In this document: positions 1-10,641 of the stretch, piece by piece | How positions within the stretch are numbered: the first letter of the stretch is position 1 | How the letters are laid out: every line of letters begins with the position of its first letter | Source: an uncultured Faecalicatena sp. | GTDB lineage: Bacteria; Bacillota; Clostridia; Lachnospirales; Lachnospiraceae | NCBI GenBank assembly: GCA_948468385.1 | Contig: CAOKHZ010000002.1 | Location: 62,001-126,000, forward strand | Direction: 5' to 3' | DNA: 64,000 nt | Position numbers and translations under genes: made by a program | Notes under the pieces: model-generated | The model's database searches: none | What the model was told of the DNA's origin: nothing | What the model saw: only the letters and a program-made list of their open reading frames with translations

Positions 1-556
1 CGCTTTTGGACCTGGGCGCGAAAAACAATATTGCAAAATCACTCAACGACCGTGGGTGTGAGGTGACGATTTATCCGGCTCATACATCTGCGGAAGAGAT
101 TATTTCTTCTAATCCGGACGGGATTATGTTGTCCAATGGCCCTGGTGACCCGTCGGTCTGTACATCCATTATCGAGGAAATCAAAAAATTGTACCATACG
201 GACATACCGATATTCGCGATTTGTCTGGGACATCAATTGATGGCTCTCGCTACCGGCGCGTCCACGTATAAGTTGAAATACGGCCATCGGGGCGGCAACC
301 ATCCGGTCAAGGACCTTGAGACGAATCGGGTGTACATTTCCTCCCAGAATCATGGCTATGCGGTGGATACAGACAGCGTGGACAAGACGGTGGCGCGCCC
401 GGCGTTTGTCAATGTCAACGATGGAACGAACGAAGGACTTTCCTATGTCGGTAAACATATTTTTACGGTGCAGTTTCATCCCGAGGCGTGCCCGGGACCG
501 CAGGATTCCGGATATTTGTTTGACCGGTTTATCAGCATGATGGGAGGTGCAAAATA

Positions 557-557
<1 letters not shown>
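1..557 (+). CDS. carA: Carbamoyl-phosphate synthase small subunit, 3' part
   Basis: This is the C-terminal glutamine amidotransferase part of CarA; the start lies before the window. It hydrolyses glutamine and passes ammonia to CarB for carbamoyl phosphate, feeding pyrimidine and arginine synthesis in the cytoplasm. The class I triad is visible: nucleophile Cys in ICLGHQLMA, then His and Glu in QFHPEA near the end. The oxyanion motif SNGPGDP is also present. The stop codon overlaps the start of carB by one base (TAATG), so the two subunits are translationally coupled. The reading frame is intact across the visible ~184 residues. Confidence 0.95.
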
Positions 558-3757
<3,200 letters not shown>

Positions 3758-3778
3758 GGTGAAATAAGCGGACGAGGC

Positions 3779-3924
3779 GTTACTATTCACGGGGCTGTGC
3801 GCCCCGCCGCACGGCCACCGGCCGCTAAAGTGATGGTGCCGATTGGGCATTTCGGCCATCGCCGTAGGCGATTTTAAATGGCCGAATGCCGTTACTATCG
3901 CGGCCGCAGGCCGTGAATAGTAAC
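3779..3924. repeat. Structured intergenic element, covarying family, copy 1
   Basis: The outer arms GTTACTATTCACGG (3779-3792) and CCGTGAATAGTAAC (3911-3924) are perfect complements. The centre holds a long stem, GGCATTTCGGCCAT (3846-3859) against ATGGCCGAATGCC (3878-3890). It is capped by CGCC-GTA-GGCG and has a 3'-side bulge of ATTTTAA. The right end, 3891-3924, also folds on itself (GTTACTAT with ATAGTAAC). The element at 60199-60336 has the same layout with different but complementary stem bases. It lies 21 bases after the carB stop. Whether it acts as RNA, as DNA or as a mobile repeat is unknown. Confidence 0.75.
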
Positions 3925-3936
3925 GACGAGGCGACT

Positions 3937-4032
3937 GATTCCGGTCGGATAAAAATGGACAAACGGCTTTCTGCAAGCAAGCTTTGCAAGTCGTTTGTCT
4001 ATTTTTGTGTCTTGGTGCCATCCCATGCATGG
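3937..4032. repeat. GATTCCGG...CCATGCATGG element with terminator-like hairpin
   Basis: The element begins with GATTCCGGTC and ends with the palindrome CCATGCATGG (4023-4032). The same ends recur at 8465-8497 and 36231-36313. Inside is a strong hairpin whose arms AAAAATGGACAAACG (from 3951) and CGTTTGTCTATTTTT (3992-4006) end in a T run. It would work as a factor-independent terminator for carAB. Confidence 0.6.
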
Positions 4033-4061
4033 TTAATCCGGCGGTGAATCATAACAAAGAG

Positions 4062-4090
4062 TTGACAAAATCGCTTTGTCGTATTACAGT
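4062..4090 (+). promoter_or_regulatory. Putative promoter of the suf genes
   Basis: TTGACA at 4062-4067 and TACAGT at 4085-4090 are separated by 17 bases. They lie about 150 bases upstream of sufC, leaving a long leader. Confidence 0.5.
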
Positions 4091-4179
4091 TTTATAGGAG
4101 GCTTCGAGGTGCGCTTAAGTTGTGAAAGCGCAAACGTGCGGAGCGGTTCGTGGGAGCATTGGGGATTAAAGATTTTTTG

Positions 4180-4212
4180 CCCCTGATATTTTATAACCCC
4201 GATATTTTATAA
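4180..4212 (+). repeat. Tandem 17/16-bp repeat before sufC
   Basis: CCCCTGATATTTTATAA (4180-4196) is followed directly by CCCCGATATTTTATAA (4197-4212), just upstream of the sufC ribosome site. It could be a duplicated regulator site or a slippage product. Confidence 0.6.
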
Positions 4213-4236
4213 TATAGTAAGAAGAGGAGTGACGAC

Positions 4237-4983
4237 ATGTTACAAGTTGAACATTTATCATATGAAGTAACGTCGGAAGGAAAGCAGGCCGAGATTCTCT
4301 CAGATGTCAGCTTTTTTGTGGCGGACGGGGAGATGTTGGTCATCACGGGGCCGAACGGCGGCGGAAAGTCGACGCTGGCGAAGCTGTTGGCTGGCATCAA
4401 CCATCCGACCGGCGGGCGGATTTTTTTGAACGGGACGGATATCACGGAGCTGTCCATAGACGAGCGGGCAAAGGCAGGAATTGGCTTTGCCTTTCAGCAG
4501 CCGCCCCGCTTTAAGGGGATGACGGTACGGCGTTTTCTAAGTCTGGCAGCGGGCAGGAGTTTGATGGAGGATGAGTGCTGCAGTTTGCTTAGCAGTGTCG
4601 GGCTGTGCGCGATGGAGTACATTGACCGCGAGGTGGACGCGACGCTTTCCGGCGGCGAGGTGAAGCGGATCGAGATTGCCACGGTGTTGGCGAAGGAACA
4701 CGATTTGTGTATTTTTGACGAGCCGGAGGCGGGGATTGACTTGTGGAGCTTTTCCATGCTGGTAAAGCGCTTTGAGAAGATTCACAAGGAAAGGAAGGCC
4801 GGTATGATTCTTATTTCCCATCAAGAGCGCATTATTCGGATGGCGGACCGTATCATGGTGATTTCGGGCGGAAAGGTGGAGTCGGTCGGGGACGCGAAGG
4901 AAGTCATGCCGCAGCTGTTCGGGGAAGAGGTGGAGTCCTGCGCTTGCAGGCAGCAGAAAGGGGGCGTTCTCTGTGGAGATTAA
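4237..4983 (+). CDS. sufC: Fe-S cluster assembly ATPase SufC
   Basis: SufC is the ABC-type ATPase that drives the SufB scaffold during iron-sulfur cluster assembly in the cytoplasm. The 248-residue protein shows Walker A GPNGGGKST near residue 38, the signature LSGGEVKRIEI near residue 133, and Walker B LCIFDEPEAGID, as in SufC rather than in transport ATPases. The start is set by GAAGAGGAGTG seven bases upstream. The 3' end overlaps the next gene by 11 bases, so the two are coupled. No sufS, sufU or sufD is visible, which suggests a two-component SufC/SufB system of the kind reported in anaerobes. Confidence 0.93.
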   Translation: MLQVEHLSYEVTSEGKQAEILSDVSFFVADGEMLVITGPNGGGKSTLAKLLAGINHPTGGRIFLNGTDITELSIDERAKAGIGFAFQQPPRFKGMTVRRFLSLAAGRSLMEDECCSLLSSVGLCAMEYIDREVDATLSGGEVKRIEIATVLAKEHDLCIFDEPEAGIDLWSFSMLVKRFEKIHKERKAGMILISHQERIIRMADRIMVISGGKVESVGDAKEVMPQLFGEEVESCACRQQKGGVLCGD

Positions 4984-5893
4984 TGACGTTACGAAACAAG
5001 TACTTGACGTGATAGATTCCTACGGATTTAAGCAGGAGGGGGCGTACAACCTGCGCCTTGACGGGATGGCGGTGTGCCACGGGGACAGCCGTCACATTCA
5101 TATCGTGAAGAAAGAGGATAAGGCAGGCATTGACATTTTCATCAGCGGAGAGGCGAAGAATGAGCAGGTGCACATCCCGGTCGTGATGACGAAGGAAGGT
5201 GTCGATGTCGTTTATAATGACTTTTACGTGGAGGACGGAGCGGACGTGACGATTGTCGCAGGCTGCGGGATTCATGGTTCGGGCTGCAGCGAGAGCCGCC
5301 ATGACGGAATTCATGCATTCCATGTGGGGAAACATGCGAACGTAAAATATGTGGAGAACCATTATGCAGAAGGTCCTAAGACCGCCAGCAAGGTACTCAA
5401 CCCGGTGACGAAGATTTATGTCGGGGAGGATTCCGTCTTTACGCTGGAGACGACGCAGATCAAGGGCGTGGACAAAACGAAGCGGGAGACGTTCGTGGAG
5501 CTTTCCGAGGGGGCGAAGCTTTTCGTGACCGAGAAGTTGATGACGGACGAGGAGCAGGGCGCGGTATCTGACATGGAGGTCAAGCTGCTCGGGGAGCACA
5601 GCTCGGCGCAGATTATTTCCCGTTCGGTGGCGAAGGGAACGTCGACACAGATTTTCCATCCCAAGGCGATTGGCGAGAACCTTTGCCGGGCGCATGTCCA
5701 GTGCGATTCCATCATCATGGACAAGGCAGAGGTAAGCTCCATCCCGGAAATCAATGCCAGGCACGTGGACGCGCAGATTATCCACGAGGCGGCGATTGGA
5801 CGTATCAATGACGAACAGATGATGAAGCTGCAGACGTTTGGACTGTCCGAGGAAGAGGCGGAAGCGGTCATCATTGAGAATTTCCTGCGGTGA
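4973..5893 (+). CDS. sufB: SufB/SufD-family Fe-S scaffold (minimal SufB)
   Basis: This is a SufBD-family scaffold partner of SufC. It is 306 residues, much shorter than the ~470 of classical SufB, and lacks most of the N-terminal region. The beta-helix core is recognisable, and a Cys/His cluster (AGCGIHGSGC, near residue 95) is a plausible cluster ligand site. The conserved C-terminal region around EVSSIPEINARHVDAQIIHE matches the SufB/SufD family. Translation starts at GTG inside the sufC 3' end, preceded by AAAGGGGG. The length and pairing fit the short SufB of minimal Clostridia or archaeal systems (family knowledge); whether it acts as a homodimer is inference. Confidence 0.85.
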   Translation: MEINDVTKQVLDVIDSYGFKQEGAYNLRLDGMAVCHGDSRHIHIVKKEDKAGIDIFISGEAKNEQVHIPVVMTKEGVDVVYNDFYVEDGADVTIVAGCGIHGSGCSESRHDGIHAFHVGKHANVKYVENHYAEGPKTASKVLNPVTKIYVGEDSVFTLETTQIKGVDKTKRETFVELSEGAKLFVTEKLMTDEEQGAVSDMEVKLLGEHSSAQIISRSVAKGTSTQIFHPKAIGENLCRAHVQCDSIIMDKAEVSSIPEINARHVDAQIIHEAAIGRINDEQMMKLQTFGLSEEEAEAVIIENFLR

Positions 5894-6024
5894 GCCGCGG
5901 AAGCGGCGGACGGTGTTGCCGTTTGGCTCTTTCGCGGGACGCGGCTATCTGGCTTTATACGTGCAGGGGCACCGTGCGTGGCGGGTACAAAAGAGTTTTG
6001 TAAGTGACAAAGGGGGGACAGGCG

Positions 6025-6687
6025 ATGATTAAGGGGATTATTTTTGACGTGGACGGCACGGTGCTAAATTCCATGCCGATGTGGGAAAACGTGGACGAGT
6101 TGTATCTGCGTTCCCAGGGCGTGGAGGCGGAACAAGGCTTAAGTGATAAGTTATATACGATGAACATGGAGCAGGCGGCGAATTATCTCATCGAGCATTA
6201 TCATCTGGAACGTACGGTGCGGGAAGTGATTGCGGGAATCGAGGATCAGGTGAAGGATTATTATGAGAAGCGCGTGCCGCTTAAGAACGGCGTGCGGGAG
6301 TTCTTGATGGAGTTTCGCGAGCGCAAACTCCCGATGATGGTGGCGACCGCCGGGGAGCGCAAGTTCGTGGATGCGGCATTTAAGCGGTTAGGAATCGCTT
6401 CGTGGTTTTCAGGAATTGTCACTTGCACCGAGATGGGGACGGACAAGCGTAATCCGGACGTGTTTCTTGCCGCCGCGCTTCAGATGGATTTGGAGCCGTC
6501 CCAGGTACTGGTGTTCGAGGACGCGTGGCATGCCATCCAGACCGCGAAGCGGGCGGGCTTTCCCGTTGCCGCCGTCTATGACAAGTCGAATGACAAGTAT
6601 TTGAAAAAAATTTGGGAGCTGGCGGATATTTATCTGCCGGAGTTTGCTGATTTTGAGATGTTTTGGAGAAGGGCGTCAAAGCTGTGA
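6025..6687 (+). CDS. HAD-superfamily phosphatase, phosphoglucomutase-like
   Basis: This is a 220-residue HAD hydrolase of the beta-phosphoglucomutase/phosphatase branch. Motif I is FDVDGTVLNS, with the nucleophile Asp near residue 8. Motif II is VATAGERKF, and motif IV is VFEDAWHAIQTAKRAG. A helical cap lies between motifs I and II. ATG at 6025 is chosen because AAGGGGGGAC lies immediately upstream; an in-frame GTG at 6004 has no ribosome site. The substrate is probably a small phosphorylated metabolite and cannot be read from sequence. The gene stands alone between the suf genes and a terminator. Confidence 0.8.
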   Translation: MIKGIIFDVDGTVLNSMPMWENVDELYLRSQGVEAEQGLSDKLYTMNMEQAANYLIEHYHLERTVREVIAGIEDQVKDYYEKRVPLKNGVREFLMEFRERKLPMMVATAGERKFVDAAFKRLGIASWFSGIVTCTEMGTDKRNPDVFLAAALQMDLEPSQVLVFEDAWHAIQTAKRAGFPVAAVYDKSNDKYLKKIWELADIYLPEFADFEMFWRRASKL

Positions 6688-6764
6688 AAGGTGTTTTCAA
6701 AGATGGTTGATAAGAGGAAAAAGTTTCGATGAATTAATAAAATATAAAGTCTGATTGAATTTTT

Positions 6765-6808
6765 TGCGGCTATTCGTATTTTCGAGTGGCCGTATTTATT
6801 TGTTTTTT
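6765..6808 (+). terminator. Rho-independent terminator after the HAD gene
   Basis: TGCGGCTATTCG (6765-6776) pairs with CGAGTGGCCGTA (6783-6794), partly by G-T pairs, and is followed by a T-rich tract. Confidence 0.7.
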
Positions 6809-6908
6809 AAAGACGAAAAATTGAGAATGTTGACAAAATGACGATAACGCATTTCTCCGATGTACAGATAGAATGGAATCAACAAATTTACATGAAAAGG
6901 AGAAAGAA

Positions 6909-7125
6909 ATGTTTGATTACAAAGAGAATGCGGTTTTTCAAGGACTTGAAGTATCCGAGGATGCATTTTCCCTGCCTACGGGCGGGGCGGTAGTAATAGG
7001 TGTGGAGTTTGTCAAGGATGGTTCTGGAATGTGGCCGACCAGGGATTTTTACCGTGTCAGCGGAGCCATTCATCCACATGACCCAAATGCGTATGACATC
7101 TTGTTTCAAATTGGCTTCCCGTTTG
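6909..7125 (+). pseudogene. Truncated tannase/feruloyl-esterase-like gene, 5' fragment
   Basis: A good ribosome site (AAAAGGAGAAAGAA) precedes an ATG that opens a frame of about 70 residues. The part around DFYRVSGAIHPHDP and ILFQIGFP resembles the N-terminal strand region of tannase/feruloyl-esterase family proteins, which are normally 450 residues or more. Homology stops at about 7111-7126, where the other frame becomes an AraC C-terminal domain. The catalytic Ser, Asp and His regions are absent. This looks like the 5' stump of a deleted esterase gene. Family assignment rests on a short stretch and is moderate. Confidence 0.5.
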
Positions 7126-7359
7126 GGGTATGCGGATTACTATTTTAGCAGGAGGTTTAGGAAGGAGACCGGTGTCGGAATCAAAGAATATGTCGGCAAA
7201 ATGCGGATTGAGAAGGTAAAACTTTTGCTACGCACCACCAACCGGGAAATACAAAATATCAGTGAAGCTCTGGGATTTGGCTCCCAGAGCTATTTCGGCG
7301 AGTTGTTCCGCAAAGAGACGGGGATGACGCCTGGTGAATACCGGACAAACCTACCATGA
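7111..7359 (+). pseudogene. AraC-family regulator, 3' fragment
   Basis: The frame encodes the last ~80 residues of an AraC/XylS DNA-binding domain. It has both recognition-helix regions, seen in GYADYYFSRRFRKETG and GFGSQSYFGELFRKETGMTP. The upstream sensor domain and first helix-turn-helix half are missing, and no ribosome site or start fits this frame. The fragment is joined directly to the tannase-like stump, so a deletion probably removed the 3' part of one gene and the 5' part of the other. Sequence style resembles the intact AraC protein encoded at 14569-15798. Confidence 0.75.
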
Positions 7360-7366
7360 GGGTAGT

Positions 7367-8338
7367 TCACTTTAAAAGCTGCAGCTTTGCATCAAGTTCC
7401 GCCATCGTTTCCTTGGAAATCTGTGGAACATACCCTTGTATCTGCCGCAGGGTGGCCGTTTGCATCATCGGATGCCCTTGCATTTGTGCAATCATTGGCA
7501 GGCTTCCTATGACAATGGATCTTGCCTCTTCATTTTCCAGTAAGGTATTAAGCGGCGTGTCAATGCCGTAACGCCCGAATCGTCCGTCGTTCACGCCGTA
7601 AATCGTGAAGTCACCCAGCTTGTCTGTCAGCCACTGGATGCACATGGGAAACCACTGTGCAAAGATAGGGTTGACATTCTTTTTATCCCCGTTGCTAGTA
7701 AGCGAGTTGGCGAGGGAAAGACCGTGTACGCCGCTGCGGAAAATATGTAATTCAAAATCTATGCCTGCCGCATCCAGTGCCTGGGCGAACGTAAGCGGGT
7801 GCACCGGCGGCGTGACCTGGTCGTCGCGCGTGGAAAACAAAAACGTCGGCGGCGTATGCTCGTCTATCGACTCGATGATATCGGGGCATTCCAGGGCGCG
7901 CAAGTCGCTATGGACGATGCCGGGGTAGCCCAAAACCAATGCGTCCGGGCGCAATGGCCCATGTGTGGCGGACGCGCTGGCCAGATGGCCCCCGCCGGAA
8001 AATCCAATCATCGCCATCTTGTGCTGGGCGATTCGGTAATCTTTTTCATGCTCCTGCAAATGTGCAAGCGCAAGCTGGACGTCTTGCATGGGGTCTTCGA
8101 TCGTGGCATCCGGCTTCTTCGTGACGTGCGTATAGTCGAGGACAAACGCCTGATAGCCCTCTGCAAAAAATGCCATCGCCACGGGTTCGCCCTCCCGCTT
8201 GCTGCACATGCGAAAACCGCCGCCGGGCAGGACGAGGATTGCCGGGTGGGTATCGATATTTCCCATTTCTGCACTGGGCTCGTGTAAAAAGCCGGTGAGG
8301 GTGGCGTATTTGGTTAGTTGAACCTCTATCAGCTTCAT
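7367..8338 (-). CDS. Alpha/beta-hydrolase esterase, acetyl-xylan-esterase-like
   Basis: This is a 323-residue cytoplasmic alpha/beta hydrolase, probably a carbohydrate or aryl esterase. The oxyanion region LVLPGGGFRMCSKRE is near residue 46 and the nucleophile elbow is GFSGGGHLA. An Asp region FLFSTRDDQVTPP and a His in FRSGVHGLSL complete a plausible triad. No signal peptide is seen. The start at 8338 is set by AAGGAGGAAGCAATC; a longer in-frame opening to 8416 lacks a ribosome site. It converges on the broken tannase/AraC locus, which suggests a former esterase cluster. Confidence 0.8.
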   Translation of the reverse strand: MKLIEVQLTKYATLTGFLHEPSAEMGNIDTHPAILVLPGGGFRMCSKREGEPVAMAFFAEGYQAFVLDYTHVTKKPDATIEDPMQDVQLALAHLQEHEKDYRIAQHKMAMIGFSGGGHLASASATHGPLRPDALVLGYPGIVHSDLRALECPDIIESIDEHTPPTFLFSTRDDQVTPPVHPLTFAQALDAAGIDFELHIFRSGVHGLSLANSLTSNGDKKNVNPIFAQWFPMCIQWLTDKLGDFTIYGVNDGRFGRYGIDTPLNTLLENEEARSIVIGSLPMIAQMQGHPMMQTATLRQIQGYVPQISKETMAELDAKLQLLK

Positions 8339-8464
8339 GATTGCTTCCTCCTTCATTTTGAGTGACGATTGCTTGTTTCTTATGCCTATACTAACATAAG
8401 GGCGTGGGAGCGGCAATAAAAATGGAGTTATTTTCTAAAAGATTAGAAATGACAGTTAGATATC

Positions 8465-8514
8465 GAATCCGGCCAATTACTACGTTGCCATGCATGGTGA
8501 AAATCACAAGTAAT
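8465..8514. repeat. Short member of the GATTCCGG...CCATGCATGG element family
   Basis: GAATCCGGCC (8465-8474) and CCATGCATGG (8488-8497) match the ends of the elements at 3937-4032 and 36231-36313. ATTACT and AGTAAT flank the palindrome as an inverted pair. The rest of the 8339-8732 gap holds only the nagB promoter. Confidence 0.45.
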
Positions 8515-8628
8515 GAAGAATGAAAAAATCATAAAACGATTGGGAATTGTGGGTTACGCTTCAACGCTTTATTCCTTGTTTCCTCACCCCGTGAAAAGTA
8601 ACAATTGTGGCTAAAAAATAATTCTTGC

Positions 8629-8657
8629 TTGCATTCTTTCCCAAAACCAGATATAGT
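8629..8657 (+). promoter_or_regulatory. Putative nagB promoter
   Basis: TTGCAT (8629-8634) and TATAGT (8652-8657) are separated by 17 bases. The -10 region TATAGTATTT matches that of the nagA promoter at 10607. Confidence 0.5.
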
Positions 8658-8732
8658 ATTTAAGGAAGAATTTTGCGGGAATGCGTTGTTTGCGGATTTC
8701 CCGACGACAAACGGATAGTGAGGTAAAGGTTT

Positions 8733-9458
8733 ATGCGTATTTACAAGGAAAAGGATTATGACGCGATGAGCCGCCGTGCGGCGAGCATCATTGCGGCGCA
8801 GGTGATTTTGAAGCCGGATTGCGTGCTGGGACTGGCGACGGGTTCGTCTCCCATCGGGGCGTATAAGAGGCTTGCCAAGCAGTACCAGAAGGGAAAACTG
8901 GATTTTTCCGCCGTGCGCACGGTAAATTTGGACGAATACAAGGGGCTGGGAACGGGAGATGAGCAGAGCTACATAACATTCATGAATGAAAATCTGTTTT
9001 CCAAGATCAATATCGCAAAGGAAAATACGAATGTCCCGAATGGCTTGAACAAGGACGCGGTCGCGGAGTGCGCGCGTTACGACAAGGTGATTGAAGGGAT
9101 GGGCGGAATCGATTTGCAGCTTCTGGGAATCGGAAACAACGGCCATATTGGATTCAACGAACCGGCGGAAAGCTTTGCTGACGGGACGCACATGGTGACG
9201 CTGACGGAAGGGACGCGGGAGGCCAACGCCAGATTTTTCGAGTCTTTGGACGAGGTGCCGACGGCGGCCTACACCATGGGTGTCGGTTCTATCATGCGGG
9301 CGAAGATGATTCTTTTGATTGCTTCGGGCAAGGCGAAGGCACAGGCTGTGAAGGACACGGTTTCGGGTCCAGTCACGCCACGGGTTCCGGCTTCGGTATT
9401 ACAGCTTCACCCGAACGTGGTTCTGGTCGGGGACGAGGAGGCTTTGTCTTTGCTGTAA
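8733..9458 (+). CDS. nagB: Glucosamine-6-phosphate deaminase
   Basis: NagB converts glucosamine 6-phosphate to fructose 6-phosphate and ammonia, the step that brings amino sugars into glycolysis. The 241-residue protein is full length. Family motifs are LGLATGSSPIGAYKRL (phosphate loop), NLDEY (catalytic Asp region), and LLGIGNNGHIGFNEP with the catalytic His near residue 136. The start MRIYKEKDYD is typical. It lies just before, and points toward, the MurR/RpiR regulator, with nagA beyond it, so it belongs to the amino-sugar block although transcribed from its own promoter. Confidence 0.96.
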   Translation: MRIYKEKDYDAMSRRAASIIAAQVILKPDCVLGLATGSSPIGAYKRLAKQYQKGKLDFSAVRTVNLDEYKGLGTGDEQSYITFMNENLFSKINIAKENTNVPNGLNKDAVAECARYDKVIEGMGGIDLQLLGIGNNGHIGFNEPAESFADGTHMVTLTEGTREANARFFESLDEVPTAAYTMGVGSIMRAKMILLIASGKAKAQAVKDTVSGPVTPRVPASVLQLHPNVVLVGDEEALSLL

Positions 9459-9548
9459 CGTATGGCGTCTATGACATGGTGGCGTGAACGGAGAGCGGCG
9501 GCCGTTTTCACTGTGGAACGTGAAGCGCGGGGAAAAGGATGCATGGCG

Positions 9549-10385
9549 TTATTTACCATGGTAGTGCTTTAGGCGTTCCCAGAGGGCGTGTTCCTCTTCA
9601 TTTTTTTCAGCGCCGTCTCGTTTCTTTTTCGTCGAAAGGCAGAGGGCGTAAAGTAAATCAAGGTTTAGTAGGAGCGGGAGCATGGGGGAAACCATGTTCC
9701 CGTATTCTAATCCCTTTATGGATGACACCGGGAGGACTTCGTCAATCTGGGAGAACCAGTCTATTTCGTGTCCGGCGGTGATACAGAGGGTTTTGGCTTT
9801 CTTTGACGCGGCAAAGAGCAGCGAGTCGCGGATTTCCGTGGTCTGGGCGCTCAAGGTGATGCCGATGACCAGGCTGCTTTTTTTCAGGCGCGTTTCATTG
9901 AGCACCATCTGGTGATAATCCGTGATGGCTTTGATGTCGAAACCGATTTTCAGCATTCTAAGTTCAAATTCCATGGCGGCCAGGCCGGAGCTTCCGAGCC
10001 CGTAGACGAATATTTGACCGGCCTTGCAAAGCAGGCCGTTGATTCGTTTTAATTGTTTGGCATCGACGGAGGTTGCCGTCCGGGACAAGATGGTTCCATA
10101 GACGGAAAATACTTCGTCCGAGGGCGGCAGGGAGCCTGCTGGTTTTTCGTTTTCTGCCAAGGATGACTCATACAGATAGACAAATTCCCGATATCCATGA
10201 TATCCCATTTTTTGCGCGAAACGCGACAAGGAAGCCTCGGAAACGTGTAGCCGGTGGGAGACGCATTTTGCGGTAAAGTTTCCCTTTTGCTTATTGCGTA
10301 AGAAAAAATCCGCGATGATTTTTTCGGTCGACGTAAAATGTGAGTAACATTCTTGTATATGGTGTGGAAGATTAAAATTTGGCAT
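9549..10385 (-). CDS. MurR/RpiR-family transcriptional regulator
   Basis: This 278-residue cytoplasmic repressor has an N-terminal HTH_6 domain (residues 1-80) and a C-terminal SIS sugar-phosphate-binding domain (about 110-250). The HTH shows SEASLSRFAQKMGY. The SIS domain shows VYGLGSSGLAAMEFEL and GITLSAQTTEI. It probably senses an amino-sugar phosphate and controls nagA/GH20, from which it is divergent, and perhaps nagB. ATG at 10385 is preferred, with AAGGAG eight bases upstream. Ligand identity is inferred from neighbours. Confidence 0.88.
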   Translation of the reverse strand: MPNFNLPHHIQECYSHFTSTEKIIADFFLRNKQKGNFTAKCVSHRLHVSEASLSRFAQKMGYHGYREFVYLYESSLAENEKPAGSLPPSDEVFSVYGTILSRTATSVDAKQLKRINGLLCKAGQIFVYGLGSSGLAAMEFELRMLKIGFDIKAITDYHQMVLNETRLKKSSLVIGITLSAQTTEIRDSLLFAASKKAKTLCITAGHEIDWFSQIDEVLPVSSIKGLEYGNMVSPMLPLLLNLDLLYALCLSTKKKRDGAEKNEEEHALWERLKHYHGK

Positions 10386-10505
10386 TGTCAAGGCTCCTTT
10401 TTTCGGCAGGCGGGTTGTTTGTTGAAAGTAAATAGGTCAGCACGCGAAATCATCCTGCATCTGCATGATATTCTTTTCATAGGATATCATTTTTTGAGAA
10501 AAACC

Positions 10506-10551
10506 GAAAGTACTTTCAAAATATTTTGAATTTTTTTGAGTTTTCATGAAA
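10506..10551. promoter_or_regulatory. Cluster of palindromes, candidate operators
   Basis: Three perfect palindromes lie in the gap between the MurR/RpiR gene and nagA: GAAAGTACTTTC (10506-10517), CAAAATATTTTG (10517-10528) and TTTCATGAAA (10542-10551). They are plausible operators for the divergent regulator. Confidence 0.45.
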
Positions 10552-10583
10552 CATGATTTCTCTTTCAATATTTTTGTAAATGC

Positions 10584-10612
10584 TTGTTTTTATTCATCCA
10601 AATCGTTATAGT
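10584..10612 (+). promoter_or_regulatory. Putative nagA promoter
   Basis: TTGTTT (10584-10589) and TATAGT (10607-10612) have a 17-base spacer and lie about 30 bases before the nagA start. Confidence 0.5.
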
Positions 10613-10641
10613 ATTTTGTAAAGGACAGGAGTGAGAAAAAG

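Noticed and set aside
7799-8287. Plus-strand frames opposite the esterase gene
   Set aside because: Shadows of the minus-strand gene at 7367-8338.
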